NCBI RefSeq assembly: GCF_030719215.1
Contig: NZ_CP120983.1
Location: 7,068,001-7,132,000, forward strand
DNA: 64,000 bases
From: Streptomyces sp. Alt3
Lineage (GTDB): Bacteria; Actinomycetota; Actinomycetes; Streptomycetales; Streptomycetaceae
Direction of reading: 5' to 3'
Position numbers and translations under genes: made by a program. Shown here one piece after another: positions 45,141 through 53,392 of this stretch (positions are counted from its first letter, which is position 1; every line of letters starts with the position of its first letter). Under the pieces are notes generated by a model. That model was not told the DNA's origin. It was given only the letters and a program-made list of their open reading frames with translations, and did no database searches.

Positions 45141-45866
45141 TCAGTCGCTGATGACCCAGCCCTCACGGTAGGGGGCCCAGACGGTCATGTACTGCTTGTT
45201 GCTGACGGTGCAGTTGCTGTTGGCGCGGGCCATGTAGCCGTACACCTTCTCCCTCTTGATCCCGTAGTCGCCGTACACGGTCTTTCCCGCCTTGACCTTG
45301 CCGTAGGCCTCGACCCCCAGCTCGGAGGTCCAGGACTTCTTGGCCGATGCGGTGACCTCGGTCTTGATCTTCCCCAGCCAGAGGACCTTGGCTTCACCGC
45401 CCAGGGTGATGGAACCGCCGATCTCGGTCGTGCCGGACCTCTTCGTGGTGAACTTCCAGTCCATGGTGCTGCTGCGCTTGTTCTGCACGAACGTGCTGTA
45501 CTTGACGGACATCGTGTTCTTCAGATTCTTGGTGATGCGCACGAAGTTGTAGGGGCTGCCGCAGTACTGTCCGGTGGGCGAGGAGAGGTCCTCGGTGCCC
45601 GTGAGGGGCTCATCGGGAAGCTCCGGGCCGTCCACCTGGCCGGGCAGGTCGAGCTCCTCGTTCAACTCGTCGATGGACTCGACACCGTTGAGGATCTCCC
45701 CGCCTCCGGACGGGGCGTCGCCGAGTTCGTCGGACACTATCGACGAGCCCTCTGCGATCACCGGTGCGTCGACCGGTACGTCTGTGTCCGCGAGCGCCGG
45801 AGTAGCCGCGCCTCCGAGGATCAGGATGCTGACCGCGCCGGCCGCGACTCTGGTACGAACGGACAT
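45141..45866 (-). CDS. Secreted beta-rich protein, possibly pore-forming type
   Basis: A 241-residue exported protein with a Sec signal (SVRTRVAAGAVSILILGGAA) and an ALA-D cleavage site near residue 26. An acidic low-complexity region spans residues 30-95. The mature C-terminal domain has alternating Thr/Ser/Lys patterns (KRSGTTEIGGSITLGGEAK, KTEVTASAKKSW) like the amphipathic strands of aerolysin/ETX-type toxins. Two Cys near the domain ends could pair. The toxin resemblance is a pattern impression only. Confidence 0.6.
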   Translation of the reverse strand: MSVRTRVAAGAVSILILGGAATPALADTDVPVDAPVIAEGSSIVSDELGDAPSGGGEILNGVESIDELNEELDLPGQVDGPELPDEPLTGTEDLSSPTGQYCGSPYNFVRITKNLKNTMSVKYSTFVQNKRSSTMDWKFTTKRSGTTEIGGSITLGGEAKVLWLGKIKTEVTASAKKSWTSELGVEAYGKVKAGKTVYGDYGIKREKVYGYMARANSNCTVSNKQYMTVWAPYREGWVISD

Positions 45867-46025
45867 AAGGGTCCCCCCACAATTAGTACATGTTCCCCAT
45901 TGGAACTGCGTCCTGAAAAGAATTCTGGCACGGCATCCAACTCGTGACGAGGAAATCTCAATTGCTTGAGCTGGATCTGAGCTTCCTGAGTTACCTGCAT
46001 TCGGACAACGTTGTCTTCCCGTGGA

Positions 46026-46074
46026 ATGGAAAAGACGCCTCGTCCGTATTCTCGGATCGAGCCGTCTTTTCCAT
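46026..46074 (-). terminator. Hairpin terminator after the subtilase gene
   Basis: Perfect 12-bp arms ATGGAAAAGACG/CGTCTTTTCCAT with a 25-base loop, 24 bases past the subtilase stop on the minus strand. Confidence 0.7.
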
Positions 46075-46097
46075 CCCGCCGCGAGGGTGAAAGCAGG

Positions 46098-48479
46098 TCA
46101 GAAGGTCAGAGTCCAACCGTTCAGTGTGCCGGTGGAGCCCGCGGACGTGTCGTCCACGCTGAGATTCCAGGTCCCTGACGCCGGCGCTGTGCCGACGTCC
46201 ACCGTATAAATTCGCTGAAGGGTGCCGCCCGACTCCGCTGTGGAATCCGGCTTGAGCAGATGCAGCTTGCCGTTCGGGTCGACCAGGTTGATATTCAGGT
46301 CGCCGAGCCATCCGTGGGTGATATCCACGTACACCTTGATGTCCTTCGGCGCGTTACCCGTGATCCCGCTGACCGTGATCGGCGAACGCACGTGGTCGGC
46401 GTCAGGCAGGGCGACGGGGGTCTGGCTCTCGTACGAGGGGAAGGTCAGCGACCACCCGTTGAGAGAGCCGACGGCGCCGGCCGATGTGTCCTGAACCCGT
46501 AGCGTCCACGTCCCGCTCGCGGGAGAGGTGCGGGCGTCAAGGGTGTAGGTGCCACTGACCGGGGGGTCCGTCGCGGAAGTGGACTTGACGCGGTAGGGCG
46601 TCCCGTCCGGAGCGATCAGATCGACCTTGAGGTCCCCGGACCACTCATGGACGGCGTCCAGCTGCACCTGAAGGGCCCCGGAGGCCTTGCCCGGCAATCC
46701 GGCCACGCTGATGTCCGAGTCGAGTGTGCCTGCGTCAGGAATCGCGACCGTCCCCTTCTTCGCGAAAGAAGCCGGGATCAGCGACCAGTCCTTGAGCGTG
46801 CCGACACCACCCTTGGAGCGGTCCTCCACCTGCAGCTTCCAGGTGCCGCCGGCGGGTGAGGTGCTGGCGTCGGCTGTGTACGTCGCGCTCAACGCACCGC
46901 CGGTCTGACTTCCGCCCGTTGCCTTGAGCGGGTAGGACTTGCCGTCCGGGGCGATCAGGTCGATCTTGACCTCAGGGTGCCAGTCGTGCATCAGGTTCAC
47001 GCGTACCTGTAGCGACTTGGACGCCTTGCCCGCCACGTCGGAGACGGTCACCGGCGACTGCACGATTCCCGGATCGGGGATTGCGTAGGCCGTGTAGTTG
47101 CCGATGTGTGACGGCAGAGGCTTGGGTTCCGGCGTGGGCGGCGGTGTCGGCTCGCTCCCGCCCACAGCCTTGCCGATGTCCAGGCGGGGGGTGGTCACGC
47201 TCCCGTCGACGATCGGCTTGCCGGTCGACTTGAGCAGCTGCTCGAGTTCGGTGACGGGCTTGGCGGGATAGGTCTGACGCAGGACGGCGAGAGCGCCGGC
47301 CACGTGGGGCGCGGACATGGAGGTGCCGCTCTTGGCCCCGTAGGCACCGTTGCGTACCGAAGAGACGATCTCGTCACCCGGTGCGAACAGGTCGAGCAGG
47401 GAACCGCGGTTGGAGAATTCCGAGACCGTGTCGTCATAGCCCGAGGAGCCGACCGTGATGGCGCTGTCGACACAGGCGGGACTGTTGACCCTGTTGCTGA
47501 AACCGTTGTTGCCTGCGGCGACGACGGTGGCGACCCCCGCTTCGAGCAAGGCGTCGATCATGGGCTTGCGTACGTCGGAACCGCATGGGGAGCTGTACTG
47601 TCCGCCACCGAGGCTGAGGTTCGCGGTGATCACCGGAATCCCGGCCTGCCGTAGTTGCAGGACCTTTTCCAGTGCCGCGACCTGAGCGCTGGTGAAGCTC
47701 TTCACGCAAGGCGTGTTTCCCTCACCGCAGTAGTCGGGGGAATCGAGTCTGCTGAACACCTGGATCGCGATCACGTCGGCGTCCGGGGCAACCCCCGAGA
47801 CGGGAGCCGAGACGATGCCGGTTCCGTCGCCGGCCGCGATGCCCGCGACATGCGTTCCGTGCTCGCACTCGGTGATGGTGGCGCAGGGGCCGACCTCGGA
47901 GTCGGCCGTACCCGGCCCTTCCTCAGCCGCCGTCCCTTGTGGGCACAGGCTGGTGGCCGAGTAGGCGGGGTCGATCGGCGAGAAGCAGGCCTCGGAGACC
48001 ACACGCCCCTGGAGGAACGGGTGTTTTGTCGCCACACCGGTGTCGATGACGGCAATGGCGCTTCCCTTGCCCGTCTTCCCCGTCTTGATGGCCCGGTCGC
48101 CGCCGATGAAGGGCATGCTGGTATCCAGGGTGGGCTCGGAGAGAGTGTCCTCCGTCACGCTCACCACGCCAGGCTTGGCGGCCAGAGCGTCGAGGCCGCT
48201 CCTGGTGACCTGAAGGGTGACCAGCGGCAGCTTCTGGAACTTCTGCATCGTTCTACCGGCAGAGGACGCGCCGGAGAGGTCAGACCGCTCCTCCGTCACG
48301 ACATTGACGCGAACAGTGCCCTTCTCGGCTGCTGCGCCGTAGAGCGACGGGTCGATCGACCCACTGGTCACAGGAGCTGACGGGGCATCGGGTGAAGGTG
48401 TTTCGGCCACAGCCGGCGCCGCCCCCATGGCCAAGGCCATCACCGCGGTTGCCACCACGGTCCATATCGGTCTGTTCAT
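46098..48479 (-). CDS. Secreted S8 subtilisin-like protease with three P-domains
   Basis: A 793-residue exported serine protease. It has a Sec signal (PIWTVVATAVMALAMGAAPA), an inhibitor I9-like propeptide to about residue 125, then the S8 domain with D146 (AVIDTGVA), H207 (EHGTHVAG), oxyanion N324 (AAGNNG) and S387 (GTSMSAPHVAG). Extra Cys pairs lie between 165 and 300. A Pro-rich linker leads to three proprotein-convertase P-domains of about 115 residues, each with a DLKVDLIAPDG-like strand and a GTWxLxVxDxS motif. The start at 48479 follows GAGAG; the open frame extends to 48992 without support. Confidence 0.9.
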   Translation of the reverse strand: MNRPIWTVVATAVMALAMGAAPAVAETPSPDAPSAPVTSGSIDPSLYGAAAEKGTVRVNVVTEERSDLSGASSAGRTMQKFQKLPLVTLQVTRSGLDALAAKPGVVSVTEDTLSEPTLDTSMPFIGGDRAIKTGKTGKGSAIAVIDTGVATKHPFLQGRVVSEACFSPIDPAYSATSLCPQGTAAEEGPGTADSEVGPCATITECEHGTHVAGIAAGDGTGIVSAPVSGVAPDADVIAIQVFSRLDSPDYCGEGNTPCVKSFTSAQVAALEKVLQLRQAGIPVITANLSLGGGQYSSPCGSDVRKPMIDALLEAGVATVVAAGNNGFSNRVNSPACVDSAITVGSSGYDDTVSEFSNRGSLLDLFAPGDEIVSSVRNGAYGAKSGTSMSAPHVAGALAVLRQTYPAKPVTELEQLLKSTGKPIVDGSVTTPRLDIGKAVGGSEPTPPPTPEPKPLPSHIGNYTAYAIPDPGIVQSPVTVSDVAGKASKSLQVRVNLMHDWHPEVKIDLIAPDGKSYPLKATGGSQTGGALSATYTADASTSPAGGTWKLQVEDRSKGGVGTLKDWSLIPASFAKKGTVAIPDAGTLDSDISVAGLPGKASGALQVQLDAVHEWSGDLKVDLIAPDGTPYRVKSTSATDPPVSGTYTLDARTSPASGTWTLRVQDTSAGAVGSLNGWSLTFPSYESQTPVALPDADHVRSPITVSGITGNAPKDIKVYVDITHGWLGDLNINLVDPNGKLHLLKPDSTAESGGTLQRIYTVDVGTAPASGTWNLSVDDTSAGSTGTLNGWTLTF

Positions 48480-48995
48480 ATCGCTCTCGTGGAAGTGGGC
48501 AGGCGCAGCCCGCCGGTTGAAGTCATGTCCCGGTCGCGGGAGCGCAGCGCGAGCCGCCGTGTGCCGGCTCGACCGGACAGTGACCGGGCGCAGTACGAGT
48601 TCCGCGACTACCGCGCGGAGGAAGGTGACGGCCTTGCCTCTCGCATGGCCGAAACGCGGAGCTCCCCGGGCTCCGCCCGCAGCGGTGTCGAAGTGCCGCA
48701 CGCCCCCTCGTGCCGAACACCTCTGGATCGGCACGGACCTTAGGGCGAGTCGTAAATGTTTTACAAGAGCAGATTTAACGGAACTCGATATTCCGCACAT
48801 TGCTCCGGCAAAGCCCGGGGTGCCATCGGATTGGTGAGTTGACCAGGGGTTACCGAAACCGCCCGGAGAGAGGAACTGCATCGGTGGAATCTCGACAGCA
48901 AACCGGAGGATGCTCCCCCAGTTCTGCGTGCCGGAGTGCATGGAGTCACTCGTGCACTGGATGCTTCCTGTGAAGGTGTGGTGTACATTCACCGC
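48480..48995. other. Intergenic region, no supported gene
   Basis: Lower-GC stretch between the divergent subtilase and small membrane protein genes. It must hold the subtilase promoter, but I see no clear operator, repeat or ORF with coding bias. Confidence 0.5.
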
Positions 48996-49304
48996 GTGCA
49001 GATCAGGGGGAAGGACGACCCGAACTTCGCCGACCCGGCGGGTTCGTACGGAGGATCGCTCGTAGTCAGGAGCCTCCTGTGGCTCGCCGCCGCCACTCTC
49101 GCTCTCGTGGTCGCCTGGATTTTCTGGGCGGTGCTCATGGTCGGCGGCGGACTCACCACCGCCGTCTTCTGCACCCTCCTTGTCGCACCGGGGGCGGTCT
49201 TCTGTCTTGCCACCCGTAACGCACGGGCGAATCGTCGTGCTCGCACACGCGAAGCGGACGCGAGCGCACTGACGGACGACGAGAAGCCGTCGCCTCTCCG
49301 CTGA
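48996..49304 (+). CDS. Small two-segment membrane protein
   Basis: A 102-residue protein with two hydrophobic segments (LWLAAATLALVVAWIFWAVL and LTTAVFCTLLVAPGAVFCLA), a short polar N-terminus and an Arg-rich cytosolic tail. The GTG start is chosen for the normal N-terminus; no clear RBS is visible. No family recognised. Confidence 0.65.
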   Translation: MQIRGKDDPNFADPAGSYGGSLVVRSLLWLAAATLALVVAWIFWAVLMVGGGLTTAVFCTLLVAPGAVFCLATRNARANRRARTREADASALTDDEKPSPLR

Positions 49305-49745
49305 ACCGGGCGACTGCTCTCTCCGGATTCGTGCTGCGCAAACCGCGCGGCTGGACGCACGCCGTCACCGAGGTCATGCCCTTCCCCGGAGGAGGGGTGT
49401 GGCTGAAGGCGACCGAGGACATCCACAGCTACACCGACGTCCGTGTACGCGCCGTCTTCCAGGCGCTCGCCCCCGGTCCTGCCACCGGGGAGGCCGGTGG
49501 CCTCTCCGGCCTCGGAGGCCTGGCGGCTGGTGCTCGAAGCCCCCGAGCAGCCGGTCTGAGACTTTTGCCCCTGGTCCGGGACGAGTTCGTCGCCGGGTCC
49601 CGTTCGTCATCTGCGACGGAACGGGCCCGGATCGCTCGTGCCGGGCCGGAGAGCGGCGTCGATGCGGGGGCCCGGCGCGGGGAACCGGGGGGACGCCAGG
49701 CAGACTCGGCGTGTTGCAGTTCCACCACCAGAGGATGATCCACGC
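49305..49745. other. Intergenic, possible gene remnant
   Basis: A plus-strand frame from 49331 begins with plausible protein sequence (GWTHAVTEVMPFPGGG, VWLKATEDIHSY) for about 50 residues, then becomes low-complexity. It may be a decayed gene. No start signal or family supports calling it. Confidence 0.35.
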
Positions 49746-50330
49746 ATGATTACGCTCAGCAAGGAAGACGGGCCGGCGGACCTGGACGGCGTCACCCACC
49801 TGTCCATAGGCGTGTCCTGGGACCCCACGGCCGGGAGCAGCGGAGGGGTCATGGGCATGCTCCGCCGCAAGACCGGCACCGACCTCGACCTGATCGCCAT
49901 CGCCATGCAGGGCGCGGACCCGGTGCGTCTGGCGGGCCTGGACTCGCTGGACCCCATGGGCAACGGCTCCCTGGTACACAGCGGCGACAACCAGACCGGG
50001 CGCGGCGACGGTGACGACGAGACGGTCACGGTGGAGTTCTCACGCGTACCCACCAACATCACGTCGATCGTCTTCGTCGCCGCGGCCTTCAAGAAGGGCA
50101 GCTCCTTCCAGAAGGCCCGCAACATCAGCTTCAAGGTCTACGACGGGACCGGCGGAACCACCCAGCAGGTGGCCGACATCTGGCCCAGCCTGCTGACGCA
50201 GGACAACGGCTGCGCGGTGGCGAAGGCCGTGCGGGTCGGCGGCTCGTGGAAGCTCGAAGTGATCAACGCGACGGGGAAGATCAAGCCGGGTGACGAGCAC
50301 GCCCTGATGCGCTTCGCGATCAGCAAGTAG
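49746..50330 (+). CDS. TerD-family stress protein
   Basis: A 194-residue cytosolic protein of the TerD family, calcium-binding proteins linked to tellurite resistance, stress and development. It shows the family's start ITLSKEDG, SIGVSWDP, DLDLIAIAMQ, HSGDNQTGRGDGDDETV (acidic calcium-binding loop) and VFVAAAFKKGSSF. It is a single gene with AGAGGA upstream. Streptomyces carries many paralogues, so the specific role is unknown. Confidence 0.93.
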   Translation: MITLSKEDGPADLDGVTHLSIGVSWDPTAGSSGGVMGMLRRKTGTDLDLIAIAMQGADPVRLAGLDSLDPMGNGSLVHSGDNQTGRGDGDDETVTVEFSRVPTNITSIVFVAAAFKKGSSFQKARNISFKVYDGTGGTTQQVADIWPSLLTQDNGCAVAKAVRVGGSWKLEVINATGKIKPGDEHALMRFAISK

Positions 50331-50812
50331 TTCCGCGGCCGGGGTACGTCCCGGCCGGTGCGGCGGCGGCAGGCGCCGGTTCGAGCACGTACTGCTCGAC
50401 GGCGCCCGCCGCGTCGAGTTCCTGCTCCGCCCCGCCCATGGTTCCGGCCGCCGGTGCCGCCGCAGCGCCCGGTCCGCCGGTCGTGCCGCGCCGTCCCGGT
50501 GCGCGCCCTCACCCGGCCGGGTACTTCACCCGCCTACACCGCCGGGATGACATCCACGGCGCTCGTCCCGGCGCGGTACCGCATGGGGTGCCTGCGGACG
50601 ACGCGCGCTGCCCGGGGCCGCTCGTAACGTTCATCCGGCCGACCGGATCCCGAGGAGCCGCCGGACGACCGCACCGGTGCACGGACTCCGCGGGACGGGG
50701 CCCGCCACCACGACGGCCCGCCCCGTGCGACGCGGTGCGGACCGGAGCGCGTCGGGGCGCCGGGACGAGGCCGGCATCCACGGCCCACCCCGAGCAGAGA
50801 ACGGACGACTCC
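50331..50812. other. Intergenic region, no supported gene
   Basis: GC-rich, with several long spurious frames. It presumably carries the promoter of the following hydrolase gene. Confidence 0.5.
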
Positions 50813-51995
50813 ATGAACCACACGTTCTTCCGTCGCGGCCTGACCGCCGCGACCGCGTTACTGACGCTCGCCGTCGCCATGGGCGCACCCCCCGCCGCGG
50901 CGGCCGGGGAATCCGGCAGCGCACCGCGGCTGCCCGCACCGACCGGCCCCCGTGCGGTCGGCACCACGTCACTGCACCTGACGGACGACTCCCGCCCCGA
51001 CCCCTGGGCCGCCGGGGTGGACGCGCGGGAACTGATGGTCTCCCTGTGGTACCCGACGGCGTCCCCGAACGGGCGGCGTGCGCAGTACATGACGCCGACG
51101 GAGTCGGAGCTGCTTCTCGAGGACGGGGGCATCACCGGCCCGGAGCCGGACGTGCTGAGCACGACACGGACCAACGCGTTCGCCGGAGCCCGCCCGACGG
51201 GCGCCACCCGCGGTCTTCCGCTGGTCGTGCTGTCCCCGGGCTTCAAGAAGCCGCGCGCCACGCTGACCACGCTCGCCGAGGACCTCGCCAGCCACGGCTA
51301 CGTGGTGGCCGCGATCGGCCACACCTACGAGAGTGTCGCCACCACCTTCCCGGACGGGCGGGTCGCCACCTGCGCCGCCTGCGACCTCCCGCACGACGAA
51401 GCGTTCTGGGACCGGCTGGTGACGAGCCGGGCCGCCGACGTCTCGTTCGTCCTGGACGAGCTGACCGGCGGGCACGCGAAGTGGGACGGCGCGCGGCTCG
51501 TCGACCCGTCACGCATCGCCATGGCGGGCCATTCCGTGGGCGGTGCCGGCGCGCTGACGTCCCTGCTCGCCGATTCCCGGATAAGCGCCGGGATCGACAT
51601 CGACGGCACGACCCAGGTCCCGGTCCCGGACAGCGGCCTGTCCAGGCCGTTCCTGTTCCTCGGAAGGCAGTCCCAGTACAGCCCCGGCAGCGGTGGCGAT
51701 GCGGTCGCCACCTGGGAGCGCGACTGGCGGCACCTGACCGGGTGGAAGCGGTGGCTCGTGGTGTCCGGGGCCGAACACGCCTCGTTCACCGATGTCGGCC
51801 TGCTGGCGGAGCAGTTGGGCATCGACATCGGTGCCGGCCTTCCCGGCGGCCCGGGTCTCGGAGATCGTCCGCGGTTACACCCGTGCGTTCATGCAGCTGC
51901 ATCTGCGCCACCGGCCCCAGCCTCTCCTGGACGAGCCCTCCGCCCGATACCCGCAGGTCATGTTCTGCACCCCTGAGACGAGCACCTGCGTCTGA
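50813..51995 (+). CDS. Secreted alpha/beta hydrolase, apparent 3' frameshift, TTA codon
   Basis: A platelet-activating-factor acetylhydrolase/lipase-like alpha/beta hydrolase with a signal peptide (RGLTAATALLTLAVAMGA), the nucleophile elbow GHSVGG near residue 240 and a later His in SGAEHASFTDVG. After about residue 345 the original frame becomes nonsense (PGLGDRPRLHP), while one base forward the family-like end appears (ARVSEIVRGYTRAFMQLHL, then FCTPETSTCV). The interval is 1183 bases, so one base is extra, in the run CCCGGCGGCCCGGG near 51845. Leu16 is a TTA codon at 50858, suggesting bldA control. Confidence 0.82.
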
Positions 51996-52442
51996 GGACC
52001 GCACGGACCGGCGCGCACGGCGAATGCACGGCGTGCGCGCCGGAGCGGCCCTCCCCGCCCCGGCACGATTCTTCGCTGTTCCGCGAAATGGCCGGTTCCA
52101 TGGCGATGGCACAGTTCCGCGGCGCGACACCCTCGGGTTTGTGCGCAGCACGCGGAACCGGCAGGGACGCCGACTGTGGCATGCCATTTCAGCCACCACG
52201 CATGCCGGAGTGGGCGGGGGCTGTGCGTCGGCTTTCATCACGGGAGCGCGAATGCGCCACAGTGCCGACCGGGAGAAGTCGTTGAATCCTTGTTCGGCGC
52301 CCCGGAATCGCGTGCGCATTATTCCCCGCGGCGAAAGACTTCCAGCATCTATATCCGGACTCTGACTCTACGACGCACCTCTGCCCAGGGCCCGGGTCCG
52401 GAAGGTTCTCACGGACGGCTGCGAGGTCGTACGGTAGCGATC
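51996..52442. other. Intergenic region, no supported gene
   Basis: No frame with a convincing start or domain is present. It lies between the hydrolase and the GNAT gene and includes a moderately AT-rich stretch at 52300-52440 that may contain the GNAT promoter. Confidence 0.5.
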
Positions 52443-52985
52443 ATGAATATTTCCTTCAGGCGACTTTCCGCCTCCGAATCCGGGCCTCTGGTCACCTTTC
52501 TGACCAGCGAGAACTGGCCGTTCCACGCCGTGAGCGAGGTGGACCGGGAGACCGCCGGCCAATGGGTCACCGAGGGTCGCTTCGAGAGTGAGGAGAACAG
52601 GAGTTTCTGGGTGGCCGACGACGGGGCGGCGGTCGGTCTGGTCCGCCTCATGGACCTCGGGGACGCCACACCGCTGTTCGACCTGCGCCTGCGGGCCGCG
52701 GACCGGGGCCGTGGCGTCGGGGCCGTGGCGGTCGCATGGCTGACCAGGTATCTCTTCGAGGAATTCCCCGACGTGCGCCGCATCGAGGGCACGACCCGGC
52801 AGGACAACCGTGCGATGCGACGCGTCTTCGTGCGCTCCGGCTACGCCAAGGAGGCGCACTACCGGGACGCGTGGCCGTCGTCGGACGGCGGGGTCCACGA
52901 CGCGGTCGGATACGCGATTCTGCGCCGGGACTGGCTGTCCGGGAAGGTGACCGTCCCGCAGTGGAATGACGAGCCCGTCGAATAG
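52443..52985 (+). CDS. GNAT-family N-acetyltransferase
   Basis: A 180-residue acetyl-CoA-dependent acyltransferase. The GNAT fold is indicated by FRRLSASES at the start, the acetyl-CoA loop RLRAADRGRGVGAVA near residue 82 and the NRAMRRVFVRSGY segment near 120. It ends 132 bases upstream of the putative RiPP precursor, in the same direction. It could be the first tailoring gene of that cluster or an unrelated neighbour; its own spacing differs from the overlaps inside the cluster. Confidence 0.85.
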   Translation: MNISFRRLSASESGPLVTFLTSENWPFHAVSEVDRETAGQWVTEGRFESEENRSFWVADDGAAVGLVRLMDLGDATPLFDLRLRAADRGRGVGAVAVAWLTRYLFEEFPDVRRIEGTTRQDNRAMRRVFVRSGYAKEAHYRDAWPSSDGGVHDAVGYAILRRDWLSGKVTVPQWNDEPVE

Positions 52986-53049
52986 AACGGGTTTTCCTGC
53001 TACAGAATGGCGAACGCATCCCTTTTCGTTGCGCTCCGAATATCGCCCC

Positions 53050-53079
53050 TTGTTCGTCCGGTAAAGACCGTCGTACTCT
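53050..53079 (+). promoter_or_regulatory. Possible promoter of the RiPP precursor gene
   Basis: TTGTTC (53050) and TACTCT (53074) with an 18-base spacer fit a weak vegetative promoter 39 bases upstream of the precursor start. No operator repeat is visible. Confidence 0.35.
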
Positions 53080-53117
53080 CACCGGGAACTGCCGGCAACG
53101 TCGCTTTGGAGGCGAAC

Positions 53118-53279
53118 ATGGCTGACAACACAGCAAGGAATGCCCAGGAGCAGGAATTCCCCGAGGTGGAGGTCCAGGTCTCACCCGTGGCCGAGAGGGC
53201 GCGGGCGACCTTCGCCAAGACGCACAATCGTGCGGGTGTTCCGGACTTCACCCAGATGTTCGGTGACTCGGTGAAGTAG
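53118..53279 (+). CDS. Putative RiPP precursor peptide, 53 residues
   Basis: A small hydrophilic peptide with an optimal RBS (TTTGGAGGCG) before its ATG. The acidic front half (QEQEFPEVEVQ) looks like a leader recognised by an RRE domain. The rear half contains four aromatic-x-x triplets: F32-A-K, H36-N-R, F44-T-Q and F48-G-D, ending in SVK. It has no Cys, so thioether or lanthionine chemistry is excluded. A hairpin follows, then nine coupled enzyme and transporter genes. Role as substrate is inferred from size, position and context; no known precursor family is recognised. Confidence 0.75.
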   Translation: MADNTARNAQEQEFPEVEVQVSPVAERARATFAKTHNRAGVPDFTQMFGDSVK

Positions 53280-53287
53280 GGCCCAGG

Positions 53288-53331
53288 GTTCCGCGTGCGC
53301 CGGACCGACCGGGTCCGGTGCACGCGGAACC
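53288..53331 (+). terminator. Hairpin between precursor and biosynthetic genes
   Basis: Perfect 12-bp outer arms GGTTCCGCGTGC/GCACGCGGAACC and an inner CCGGACC/GGTCCGG stem, nine bases after the precursor stop. Such a partial terminator or mRNA stabiliser typically raises the precursor-to-enzyme ratio in RiPP operons. Confidence 0.7.
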
Positions 53332-53392
53332 CGTTTCCATCGCCTTTTCGCGAATTCCTCCGTTCGGCGGCGACTAGGGAGACATCGGGATC

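Noticed and set aside
49331..49738. 135-codon plus-strand frame after the small membrane protein
   Set aside because: The first 50 residues look protein-like, but there is no RBS, family or sustained coding bias; kept only as a possible remnant.
53007..53117. Longer start for the precursor at 53007
   Set aside because: The extra N-terminus has no RBS, covers the likely promoter and is unlike a leader, whereas the ATG at 53118 has GGAGG at ideal distance.
53118..53279. Precursor considered as an FxSxx-COOH, mycofactocin or PQQ peptide
   Set aside because: It ends in FGDSVK, not FxSxx; it lacks the mycofactocin C-terminal tail and the PqqA Glu-x3-Tyr motif, and the partner genes of those systems are absent.
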